Shown: positions 20,800 through 29,622 of the stretch, piece after piece | Position numbering within the stretch: position 1 is the stretch's first letter | Layout of the letters: the number at the start of each line of letters is the position of its first letter | NCBI GenBank assembly: GCA_011319805.1 | Contig: SJRY01000212.1 | Span: 30,834 to 94,833 of the forward strand | Direction: 5' to 3' | DNA length: 64,000 nt | DNA from: Macrocybe gigantea | Taxonomy: Eukaryota; Basidiomycota; Agaricomycetes; Agaricales; Callistosporiaceae | The notes under the pieces: generated by a model | What the model was told of the DNA's origin: nothing | Database searches by the model: none | The model's input: only the letters and a program-made list of their open reading frames with translations | Program-made: the position numbers and the translations under genes

Positions 20800-21135
20800 C
20801 TAGAACGACTCGGTCATCCTTTCCATCATCAGGTTATGTAGCACATGACGAGGAGGCATGTTTGGACGAGGTTGTGCAACATCTTTTTGTACTCTCAAGT
20901 CCATCCCCTGGCCTCTCGGAGATATGATGCATATTGGAGCTGAGACATTAGAGCTTGCTAACAGACAGCCTCGAAATTTCCCGGCATCGGAAACAATGGC
21001 AAATGTAGGAGGTTTGTTGGTCGTCTTCAACGTTGAAAGTGATGCCAAGAATCCGTGCTCTTGTTGAAACATGATAAGTTGGCGATCGGTGAGTCGTCGG
21101 CAGTCGTCTTGCAATGCTGTTTCAAAGAAGCTCAC
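20800..21135 (-). CDS. Unrecognised open frame
   Basis: A minus-strand frame of about 111 codons without a clear ATG at its 5' limit (it opens with GTG), ending HNLMMERMTESF. Composition is protein-like (PPTFAIVSDAGKFRG, ICIISPRGQGMDLR) but I see no known domain and no certain splice partner. It may be the last exon of a gene running from about 21180, or chance. The region 20400-20799 next to it holds A-runs but no supported gene. Confidence 0.2.
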   Translation of the reverse strand: MSFFETALQDDCRRLTDRQLIMFQQEHGFLASLSTLKTTNKPPTFAIVSDAGKFRGCLLASSNVSAPICIISPRGQGMDLRVQKDVAQPRPNMPPRHVLHNLMMERMTESF

Positions 21136-21379
21136 AAATAGTCCGTTAGATCACTTGGATCATTGATTCCCGAACGCAGTTTTTGTCATTCCAAGGGTGC
21201 TACTGTTGAGATGCTCATTCCACCCGTGACTACCACCGTATTGCAATCTTTTGCCACGCAGGTATCACTGATCCGAAGACTATGCATTTTCCCTCGACGG
21301 CGAGAGTGTCGCGCTCTCGAGGCCCTACTAAAGGGCGAGTCTCCAGTCTCGATTCCATAAGCAGCGCTCTCAGTGCACC

Positions 21380-21927
21380 ATGAGATACTTGTCAAGGTTT
21401 GACACGATTCATCCTGGGAGCAAACCCCACCGCTCACTAACCAACCAAACTAACAGTCTCCTCTCCCTCGTCGCGTTGCCCTTTGCATCTGCGCTGGTGA
21501 TGCAGATCCCGACCAACCCCGTGTCAGGCGGGATAACAGACATCCTGTGGACGAATGAGGTGTGCGACCCGCCGACGTGGTCGCTCTTCCTGATGGACTC
21601 GCGGGATGCATTCGGGCTGCGGGCGATCCTGGGGGAGAATGTCGACCCCGCGCCGGAGCGGCTCACGAACATCCAGCTGCCGATCATGGAATCTGGGTGA
21701 GTAAGCTCAAGTGCTTGGTCGGTCGTTGGAGGACGGTGATAGCTGATTAGCGGATGCCTCATGCTTGCGTTTATTGCGTCAGGGATTACTACATCCTCAA
21801 AGCCGTGAACGTTTCGTGAGTACAGTGCTGTGTCAGTGGGACTTGAATTGCAATGCTGAACTTGGTTATTCTCCACAGCAATGTTGATATGGCCATTGCA
21901 TGGAGTCCGAAATTTTCAATTCCTTGA
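21380..21927 (+). CDS. Small secreted beta-rich protein, four exons
   Basis: Model: join(21380..21396,21457..21696,21783..21815,21879..21927), 112 aa. The 17-nt first exon splices to give the signal peptide MRYLSSLLSLVALPFASA; without this splice no signal peptide exists. The mature part (IPTNPVSGGITDILWTNEVC, LTNIQLPIMESGDYYILKAV, NVDMAIAWSPKFSIP) resembles the Kre9/Knh1-like N-terminal Ig-type domain common in small secreted basidiomycete proteins. Exon 3 is only 33 nt. The frame is kept across all three introns (60, 86 and 63 nt). Predicted extracellular or cell-wall located; role unknown. Confidence 0.68.
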
Positions 21928-22186
21928 GATTAACAATAAAGTAAACTAGTACTGTAAAGGTATATACGTATATGTCTTGTAGAACGCCACGGTTTTGGTG
22001 AAATGGAAGATATGTTATATCGTCACGGTCTACTCGCACCTTCATGAACAACTAAGGTAAGTTATCATGCGAAGGCTGTGTTGGGCTTGTCGTGATGCTC
22101 GATGCCTTGCCTCCATAATTACTCCGGTTCGACTATCAATGTCGACAAGTCGTTGCCATTCACAGACTTTCTCAAGAACGCTTTGA

Positions 22187-22644
22187 CGTTCCTTCGGACT
22201 TGGTCTGTCGCTGACCGTCTTGAAAATAGAGCACAGATCAACAGGTGAATTCTCCAAAGTACTGCCGGAGACAGCAAAAAAAGTACTTAGACATCTGGCC
22301 CTGTTACTTATTGAGGGCGTGTTGACCCGGAGCGTCATGGGACCTGTCATGTTTGGCCATGGGCGCGATCGCGCCGGTGCGCGGAGTCATAACTGGTTCA
22401 CCAAAGCCGGTAAGGGGAAGGAGCCTTGATTCATCTTGTTACCCGGTCTTGAATCGATTTCCCAGGGACATTGAAGATCGACACGGCATACTACCCAGAA
22501 ACACTAGAATTTATTCTCAGGGGCAAGGTTGATGACGAGCAGATCGTCAACGCAGCTGCGTTTCTCCACGCCTGCCTACAGATATGCCCAGGAGATCGTA
22601 CTCCAGTTCAAAAGATGATTGATCATCCATGGTTCACAAGCTAA
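22187..22644 (+). pseudogene. SRPK-type kinase, C-terminal remnant
   Basis: The last exon (22466-22644) encodes FHL-type subdomain XI features: AAAFLHACLQICPGDRT followed by HPWF, as in SR-protein kinases. A preceding exon ends at 22409 (NWFTKAG) and joins in frame across a 56-nt intron; it starts with TGEFSKVLPETAKKVL, which fits the ARMxExTG-F region after subdomain X. Everything before (ATP site, catalytic loop) is missing, and the frame has a stop at 22184. A relict of a gene unrelated to the K family. Confidence 0.5.
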
Positions 22645-22820
22645 ATTATCCTATTTTGGCTATTTTGTTTTTGCATACTAAGAGACTATACATGAAATAC
22701 CTTCGTAGGAGGGCACGCAACAATCTAAGTTTTTTGGTCCCTCATCGCACACATTGGCTTTCTGTATGCAAATGGATCTGAAAAGGAGTGAAAATAAAAG
22801 CATGTCGTCTCCGCATGTCT

Positions 22821-23916
22821 TCATGCCTTAACCTTGAGCGTCTCTACAATGCTAACCTCTTCCGATTCCTCGTCCTGTTTCTCAATCCACAAGTCGGCCG
22901 ATTCCACGGCCTCATTCACGGACGCACACATCGGGGCCTTCTGCCATGCGACGAACAGCTGAGGCTGGTACATCAGCTTGGCGCACTGCAGAATCGGGTA
23001 CGTCTCCAACAGCCGATGGATAAACATCTTCGCGGACAAGTTCCTCCACGAGGCCGTGAGTCACAGCAGGCCCATCTGCACCGTGAGCTGGATGCTCGAA
23101 AGCTTCTTGTGGACGCGCGCCATGTTGAGGGCGTAGCTCAAGTCGTGGATGTCGACGCTGAGGCAGGAAATGGCGAGGTGACGCAGAGAAGGGAAAGAGT
23201 CGTGAACGGTACGCAGGAGACCTGTTAGGCTAGACAAATCTTAAAGGACTCGGGCAGACTAAGTGCGAGAGTGGTTTAAGACGATGGCAAATGGAATATT
23301 AAGCCTAGCGCTACTGGTACATCTGGGAGTCCTTATATACGTTACAGTACTCGAGCACGGACCACGGACTGCGCAAATGCTGTGGACTGCGGATGAGTAA
23401 GACTAAGGAAGCGATGACTCGGAGTGACTAGAAAAGTGGAATGACTCGATGGCTGTGCACTGCGCAGTGTGATGGGGAGGATAAGGGATGGGGGAAAGAT
23501 AAGATAAGAAATTGAATAGTCCTTTGGGCGGCATCTGTAACAGGTATGATTCGCAGTTCTTCAATAGACGCTGAGATGTGAGGGAGGTCCAAAGCCATAA
23601 TCCGGGAATTGAACTCGGAGACACCGGGATAGATGTTGTCAACGAGGAGAGCTTTGGAGGACGAGACCCGAGGCTGAACAACGAACACCTTGAACAAGAA
23701 TGGTTGAGCGATCCATCTGAGCGGGCGACAGGTCAGCGCTACGGCCTGGATGGTGTCAGCGGGCACACGGAGGAGCACATCGAGCCAGAGTTCTGTTGGC
23801 AATCGGATGTTATGCTCGGTGCGGCGGGTTTGATCCGCCCTGGCTGGATTTGGTTCGGCCGGAAAGGTCGTCAAGCTTGACATCGTTTCGACGATGTCCA
23901 TGGACAGAGTCTGCAT
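22821..23916 (-). pseudogene. F-box protein gene split by a solo LTR
   Basis: From ATG 23916 (MQTLSMDIVETMSS) the frame reads an F-box: IRLPTELWLDVLLRVPAD, ALTCRPLRWIAQPFLFKVF, at about residues 37-80. It then runs into the inverted element B LTR at 23542. On the far side (23222 downward) the protein continues with SFPSLRHLAISCLSVDI, a leucine-rich-repeat-like segment, meets one TGA near 23055 and ends at 22821. F-box proteins select substrates for SCF ubiquitin ligases. The insertion separates the F-box from its C-terminal region, so the gene is very probably dead. Confidence 0.72.
23223..23542 (-). repeat. Solo LTR of element B family
   Basis: 320 bp, inverse of the B LTR (starts TGTTAGGCTAGAC, ends GATGCCGCCC complement...CTGTAACA on the plus strand). 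No internal element sequence nearby. Flanks are AGACC and GGTAT, not a 5-bp duplication, unlike the other insertions in this window. Confidence 0.88.
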
Positions 23917-24779
23917 GACAAGTCAGAAATGTGTCTTCTTCTGAAAGTCAGACATGTCATCACTGAGCAGGACTGACAAAGAGTCTTGGGGCGTTATGGA
24001 CTATGTTGTTATGATGATACCTAGGTCAGAGCGTCATTCAACCATCTGGGGCAGAAAAAACAGATAAAGAGGAGAAGACTACGCACGAGAACGGTCGCAA
24101 GAGCAGCTGGAGTTTTTCACCAACATGAGTTCCATCTGACGATATTTATACAAGAGAGAAAGTGCCACGACAGTGACGCCGCTTTGGGTATATTTGTTTG
24201 CTCTTCGATACGATGATGTTATTTCACGACAACATTGCAGCCTTGGCAGGGCTTTTCAGGTTTTCGCCGCTGCATTTCTCTGCCAATCTGGACTGCTCGC
24301 GACATGTCCATTGGTCACGTTTATGTGCTTCTTAGGGGAATTTTCTATTAAGCAGATTTGCAAATGGCCATGGCCTTATTCACGGATTTCCTGAGGGGAC
24401 GGAGCTTGCGCGTTTGTAACATCTTTCATTTGATGAACACAACTTGACTGATGATGTTCCTGCTAGCCCTCGCGTGTTTCCGAAATCCTTGTCACTTGCA
24501 CCCCAAAATTCCGGATCTTGACTGTGCGTGGCAAACAGTCGGATCTTTCTCGTTTCCACAGCACCGAGCTCCAACGTGTATAATGAGATGGACGAATGTC
24601 ATGAAGCACCTTACGTTGCACTCTCTTCCCAAGGCTAACCCTCACCCAATGTTACCAGTTTTTGTTTCAGATCATTTCTCGGCTAAACGGTTTCGTCTGT
24701 TTTCCAATGAATGATCACATGAAAATGCTCATGTTTCTTTACGTTTATAGTACATACGACTCATGCTAGCGACCGTCAG
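23917..24779. other. No supported gene
   Basis: Contains the F-box promoter region and some medium frames (for example around 24173-24394 and 24451-24714) without recognised motifs or splice logic. Confidence 0.35.
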
Positions 24780-25405
24780 GCAAGTTGGGAAGCGGGAAGT
24801 CGACTTCCATGTGTTCTCTCTGGAGAGAAAAAAAGCAAAGGCGAGAAGGGTGAGTTATAAATGCGCATGGATTCAAAAATAGTTTGAGCAAGTCTCTGCT
24901 GAATTCACATATTTGATGTGCCCCACGCTCGAGCTGCTCGTCACACCTATCACACCCTGTGCACGGGTCCACAGTAGCAGCACCGTCGCTTCGTCGATGT
25001 CCTGGCCGGTCTCTTTCGACAGCCGCTCGGCAATTCGCTGCAGAACAGGCTTCAGGGGCCCGCCAGTGGGATGCCGGATGAGCGGCGTGAGCGGTCCAAA
25101 GGACGCCGTGTGAACTCCCTGCTTGGCCTGAAGCTCCAACGATGGCTCAAGATGACTAAATACATACGATGAAACTCGACTTGTTGTCGCCCATACCAGT
25201 CAGGTTCACCGAAAGATTGGCCTCGCTGCGCGTCGAGCACTCCAGCTTACCTGATTGACGAGGGGGATGTACGTCACGTCTTTGAGGATCTCCTCAAGGT
25301 CCTGCACGTGGGAGTTGCTGACGCCGATGCTCTTCAGCTTGCCCTCCGTCTTCAAGTCTGCGAGGATCTTTCACATCTGCCGCAGCTCGCCCGGCTTTTG
25401 GCGAA
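24780..25405 (-). pseudogene. Aldo-keto reductase pseudogene, C-terminal half
   Basis: Readable AKR segments: LKSIGVSNSHVQDLEEIL and YIPLVNQVEFH (the substrate/cofactor SNF and NQ-EFH region), then SFGPLTPLIRHPTGGP, and the C-terminal DEATVLLLWTRAQGVIGVTS. An intron (gtaagc at about 25252 down to aag near 25186) fits between NQ and VEFH. Damage: TGA in place of a sense codon near 25378, and one base lost near 25166 so that H-x-YVFSHLE falls out of frame. The 5' half, with the catalytic Tyr, is missing; at about 25405 the sequence changes abruptly into the kinase spacer repeat. Confidence 0.72.
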
Positions 25406-25406
25406 G

Positions 25407-25621
25407 TTCGTGTCAAACCTGCGGAGTTTGAAGCACTCAAGGTCCAGCCAGGAACAGTGGGTCTTGACGAAAAGGGAGTCCTAGGTGCCGTATCTTATTA
25501 CACGAAACATGAATCCAACCCTGTAGAATAGAACCTATGGCAATGGGAATCAAAGGAAATAACATACAGGAATCACTGCAACGAAGACTACAAGAAATTC
25601 TCAACGTAAGAAACAGCATAC
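25407..25621 (-). repeat. Kinase spacer repeat, copy 2 (inverted)
   Basis: Minus-strand alignable to 47889-48110 and 17735-17965. It includes the leader box (about 25410-25450). It directly abuts the truncated AKR gene on one side and the truncated T1 gene on the other, so both neighbours end at the edges of this repeat. Confidence 0.6.
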
Positions 25622-25973
25622 GCCCATCGTCCTTGCTGGACTGAGCGTTTTCGCTGTTGGGGTAATGCTTTACGGCGTCGGCGCCCTGATGAAGGGATTG
25701 GGAAATCTTACGACCGGAGGCGTCCTCGAGCGCAACTGTGCATGCCAGAAGAAATGGTCAGTCCTCCCGAGCGTTTTCATGTCCTACGTCCGAGGCTCAC
25801 TGGCACATATTTTGGAACTCATTGCGAGACTAGTGACAACTGTTTCATGTATGCATACATGTATCCAATACTATCTATGCCATAGTGATTTTCCGCCTCC
25901 GATCGACTTTAGATTTATCAACTCAAAATGGAGTGTGAGAGGTGACGAGCCCGACATTGTCGGTCATCAGTAA
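25622..25973 (+). pseudogene. Membrane-protein gene T1, 5' truncated
   Basis: Starts abruptly inside the membrane segment shared with T2 (PIVLAGLSVFAVGVMLYGVG, then ALMKGLGNL) and lacks the first ~130 residues. The C-terminal part goes on as LERN-, QKKWSVLPSVFMSYVRGS and differs from T2 after FMS because of a two-base difference. It lies tail to tail with K3, as T2 does with K7. No known family. Confidence 0.6.
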
Positions 25974-26208
25974 GATTCCTTACGTCGGCCCACCTACGCA
26001 CCATACTCAGAAGACATATTTAGGGAAAGACTAAGCATGAATGTCCAATTGACTTTACAATGAGCTCCTTACAATCTGGTGGACGAAAATAGGTGATATC
26101 TGACTGTAAAAATAAAGAGAAGAAAGGAGAAACCGTGAATAGAATGACTGCAGCGCAACCCTGGAACTCGAGAAATTACCGCCCATTATACTGAAGGTGC
26201 AATCTTCG

Positions 26209-27638
26209 TCAGTCATCTCGAATAACGACAGGTGCAATGAGGAGCGATTCTGGCGTCATAGAACGAACAACCGCTTCTAGACGGTCTAATGCTTGTTTGG
26301 CGTCCGGCCTTTGAAGAGCATCGATGTCAGTCATATCCTGCAAGATCTTATCGATCGCAGGAATTGTGCTCTGAACGACGTGACAGTGAGCTGAGAGTAT
26401 CAGTTGAATAAATTGGGAGTACCTACATTGAAATCCGAAAAACTGTTTCCCAATTGCCAAATGTCTAATTTGAAGGGGTTATAGGGTTCGCCAGATGTTA
26501 TCTCGGGGGCAAGAGGGCAGGCATAAGTCTCAGGATCAGTAGTCGAGCCACCGAGAGGGTACCCTACTGAGACCCGTTCAGTCTCAGAACAATTGTAAGG
26601 AAATTCTACGGCGAATTCGAAGTCAATTAGATAGACTCGAGGATGCGAGGGAGAAGTCTTCATCGCCAAAAGGGACTCAGGGTGCCATTGGACAACGAAA
26701 TTGTCGCGAAACGCATCCTTAAGTTTCAGACTCAGATGCATACTTATTAGACGAATATGTATAAAATACTTACGCGATGCGCAATACCCAAGTCATGGAC
26801 ATATACAAGAGCCTTGAGCTATGCTTTAACCAGCATATTCAATGCAATGTGAGGGAATGGTATACCTTACCTCCAGCATTTGGAATAACATGTCAACAAC
26901 GTCGCCGACAGAATTTTTGGTCCAGGAACCATAAGCCTCGCTCATTTTGGCACCCACCTTCGGAAAAACACCAAAAATGATATCTTCGAATTGGAATTCG
27001 GAAAGCATGGGAAGAACATGGTTATTGGAATACAAGCTGTTCTCCCCTGTGGCGATTTTTCTGAGCATTTTGAGGTGGCCATGCCCCTCGCTTCCAATGA
27101 CAATCACGCAAATCACGACATCAAGCCCTTCACGTGTACGGGCAGCTCGTGAGAGACCATTCTATTCAAACATTAGTTACAATGGAAACGAGCATACAGA
27201 TTCAGCACGAACAGTGTAAGCAAATCGACGAAGTCGGCCGACATGTCCTGGTCTATCTGAAGCAGTTCGTTCAGGAATAGCATAGCCATATCCGCTCAAT
27301 GCCGGATAGGTGAGATCAGGAGACTCGAGAGTGGTCGAATGAGCGACAGGCCAGAGAGTAAGACCTCCTTCTCGGAACGCCGAGTCTAAACCATTCCAGA
27401 TTTGTTCATGTTCCTCTAGAGTCTCTCCTGGGATTCTCCAGACATCGAGATTTGGAGGAAGCTGAATATAGTATAAAATATCAAGTAGAACAGCAAGAAA
27501 GGGAGGAAGGCACACCTTCCGTCGGGTGTCTTGTCTTTTTCTGTGTGAAGAGATTCTGTGGAATGCCCATGATGAGAGCATAGCTGCTGTCAGAACAATT
27601 GCTATAACGCTGGAAGCGACAGCTGTAGATGAAGTCAT
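26209..27638 (-). CDS. Membrane-anchored atypical protein kinase-like protein K3 (intact, subfamily II)
   Basis: Model: complement(join(26209..26370,26427..26717,26774..26818,26871..27161,27213..27461,27516..27638)), 386 aa, no stop or frameshift. Residues 1-41: short head, membrane helix (VASSVIAIVLTAAMLSSWAF), basic flank, so probably membrane anchored with a cytosolic kinase part. Kinase-like region about 125-386: the VAIK lysine position appears to be Cys142 (DVVICV); catalytic loop IAHRDAFRDN with Asp237 and Asn242 present but without the usual Lys; the DFG motif is DFE (Asp268); then LAPEI and PFKLDIWQLG. All exons are multiples of three and all introns phase 0. Related to Agaricomycete kinase-domain proteins that have FLxxMxxDDPAxRP ends. 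Activity is uncertain; pseudokinase is possible. Confidence 0.82.
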
Positions 27639-27689
27639 AGTGAGCTGCTATGAAGTTCAAAGCTGTAGCATTGAACCGTTTGTGGCGAA

Positions 27690-27775
27690 GCTCATATTGA
27701 ACTGGCGGAGTTTCAAGCAGTGATGGAAAATCCAGAGTCCAACCAGGAACAGTGGGCATTGACTTGAAGACAACC
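27690..27775 (-). repeat. Leader box of K3
   Basis: Minus-strand CCCACTGTTCCTGG followed by TTGAAACTCCGCCAGTT, the K3 form of the conserved block before each kinase copy. It can be read as MPTVPGW...LLETPPV, ending about 60 nt before the ATG. Confidence 0.5.
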
Positions 27776-27914
27776 ATATGTCTTCTTCAGCCTCATGGCT
27801 TTAGATAGGACAGAAAAGCAAGCCTATACAGCGTCAGATGATAGGTAGGCACTTATTGGGTTATAGAATAACATTTTCTCAAGATCTTCTGTGAGAATCA
27901 GATTGGATTCTTAC

Positions 27915-28328
27915 TGCTACGCAAAACCAATTCTGCACGCAGGTCACTCTAACTAACCCTTAGAGATAAGAGGCGGGGATAGGAATGCTATTATAAGCCA
28001 GCTCGAAGCTGGGTTCTACTACATACAATTCAGGTATTTATACATTACAACTGCCGAGCACGGACCATCACTATGCTAGCCTCATGCTACGTGAAACCCT
28101 AAACCCTTGTCTACATGAGTAAGAGTCCGACTGTGCTCCATGTGTTGTCCTACAGATGCTGCGCAATAGTCCTCTGCCCTGATCAGCGCTGATGTGTCGT
28201 TGTCATAGGGTTTCCTCGAATCGTTGCATTGTATCTTGTTTGTTGCGTCGCATCTATCACGTGTTCGTCATGTGGCTTTTGAGTCACGTGCCCGTCGTCA
28301 AGATAACGATTAGCCTGAAATCGTAACA
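27915..28328 (-). repeat. Solo LTR of element A family
   Basis: 414 bp, inverted relative to element A, with perfect 5-bp target duplication CTTAC (27910-27914 and 28329-28333). It has diverged from the A LTRs by substitutions and small insertions. It lies about 280 bp upstream of the K3 ATG. Confidence 0.9.
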
Positions 28329-28333
28329 CTTAC

Positions 28334-29217
28334 CATGACAAGCACGTACATACCATATATGCAGTGGTTGACCAGCCAGTTGTCCGTCATGGTGGCAAAA
28401 GTCAACTATAGCATTGAGCTATCTAAACCTCACCCGCACACTGGAGAAAATGCAGAGCCCACACATAGCATCAAACTGCTGGTTTTCTTGTAGTTCTCAA
28501 ATTTCGCAAGTAGAACACCCAGGTTTGTGCAGAGAATCCATTGCTTTATGACTCAACGTCTTCTCTCTCAGGATTGTCTTCCACAGAAAAAAAATTTCAC
28601 TTTGCAAGTCCACACTACGTGGATATAAAATCCATCAAATCATATGGACTGTTTGAAGTAGGCCTCGCAGCATCATCTTCCTTGTCTGCATTCTTTTCTC
28701 TCGTGACAACAATGGTCCGTAGCATTAGCATTTCTATAACAGGTTACCTATGCTTAAACCTTCACTGTGACCAGCATCGCTACAATGCGACCCCTAGACG
28801 AACGTTCACTGCTGTTGCTTTACAGGTGTGTCCTCTACGTCCATCAATTCCATCAACCTCTAGCCTGACTCACTGGCATAGGGCAACTACGTAGTTGTAG
28901 TTGGAGGGCAAACCTATGTTGGCCAATTCGTATGGCAAATTGAATCTAGGACGGGAGTATGTGCTCTTATCATTACCTTCTTGGTTCATATGAGCGGTTA
29001 CCACCAATAATCATCAGATCTTATGGCAGCTTCGATTCGCTGATGAAACTACCTACGTAGTTCCTAGGATCCGATGCACACCGGCTGGGTTATTTCATTT
29101 GTTTCTTTGTTTCTTGATGTGATAACTTACTTTTTGCAGTGACAGGGCCATTTCCGCCACCTCCCCTTAATGAGATTGGAGTTTCCTTGTGAGATGGGAT
29201 TCCAGCCCTATACAACC
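28334..29217. other. Possible gene fragment, unrecognised
   Basis: Plus-strand pieces such as LSAFFSLVTTMVRSISIS (about 28690-28740) and GNYVVVVGGQTYVGQFVWQI (about 28880-28940) look protein-like and may be exons of a small gene, but I could not build a model with start, splices and stop. Confidence 0.25.
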
Positions 29218-29222
29218 TATGC

Positions 29223-29608
29223 TGTTGGAATTCGGGGGGGCGGGCTGCCGCGCCGCCGCGTGAGTGCATGTTTAGGGGCGCACGGACGGTTCAAGCGAGC
29301 GGATAAACCCTCGACGTAGGAACGGACACGCGGGTGGTGGGGCCAACTCATCAGCGCCACCGCCGGACGAACTTTTAAGTATATTACCTGTTTCATGTCG
29401 TTCAACTTATATTCGACGTAGTTGTACATACGAACCTCAGCCGTTTGCCTAACAAACGCTGAGGTGAGCTTTTCGTATACCTTTCGTTCGTTAAATGTTT
29501 GACTCAAGGGATGTATTAGCTCTATCTTACAGGTAGCTAAATACATCCAGCCGTTTGCCTAACAAACGCTGAGCTCTATCTTACAGATCACACTCGTAGC
29601 CTCTCATA
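29223..29608 (+). repeat. 5' LTR of element C
   Basis: 386 bp, starts TGTTGGAATTC and ends CTCTCATA, an atypical TG...TA end fixed by the target duplication and by the primer-binding site that follows. Contains the block AGCCGTTTGCCTAACAAACG twice. Confidence 0.93.
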
Positions 29609-29622
29609 GGTTATGGGCCCCG
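29609..29622 (+). promoter_or_regulatory. Primer-binding site of element C (internal tRNA-iMet type)
   Basis: GGTTATGGGCCC follows the LTR without a gap. It is complementary to the anticodon region of initiator tRNA-Met, as in Drosophila copia, which primes with a 5' half-tRNA. The gag-pol ATG at 29613 lies inside it. Confidence 0.65.

Noticed and set aside
24173..24714. Hydrophobic plus-strand frames as a small membrane protein gene
   Set aside because: No conserved motif and no consistent start or splice model; hydrophobicity is explained by T-rich sequence.
29400..29590. Repeated block in the Copia LTR as a CRISPR-like array
   Set aside because: Only two copies per LTR, no spacers of uniform length, and a eukaryotic context.
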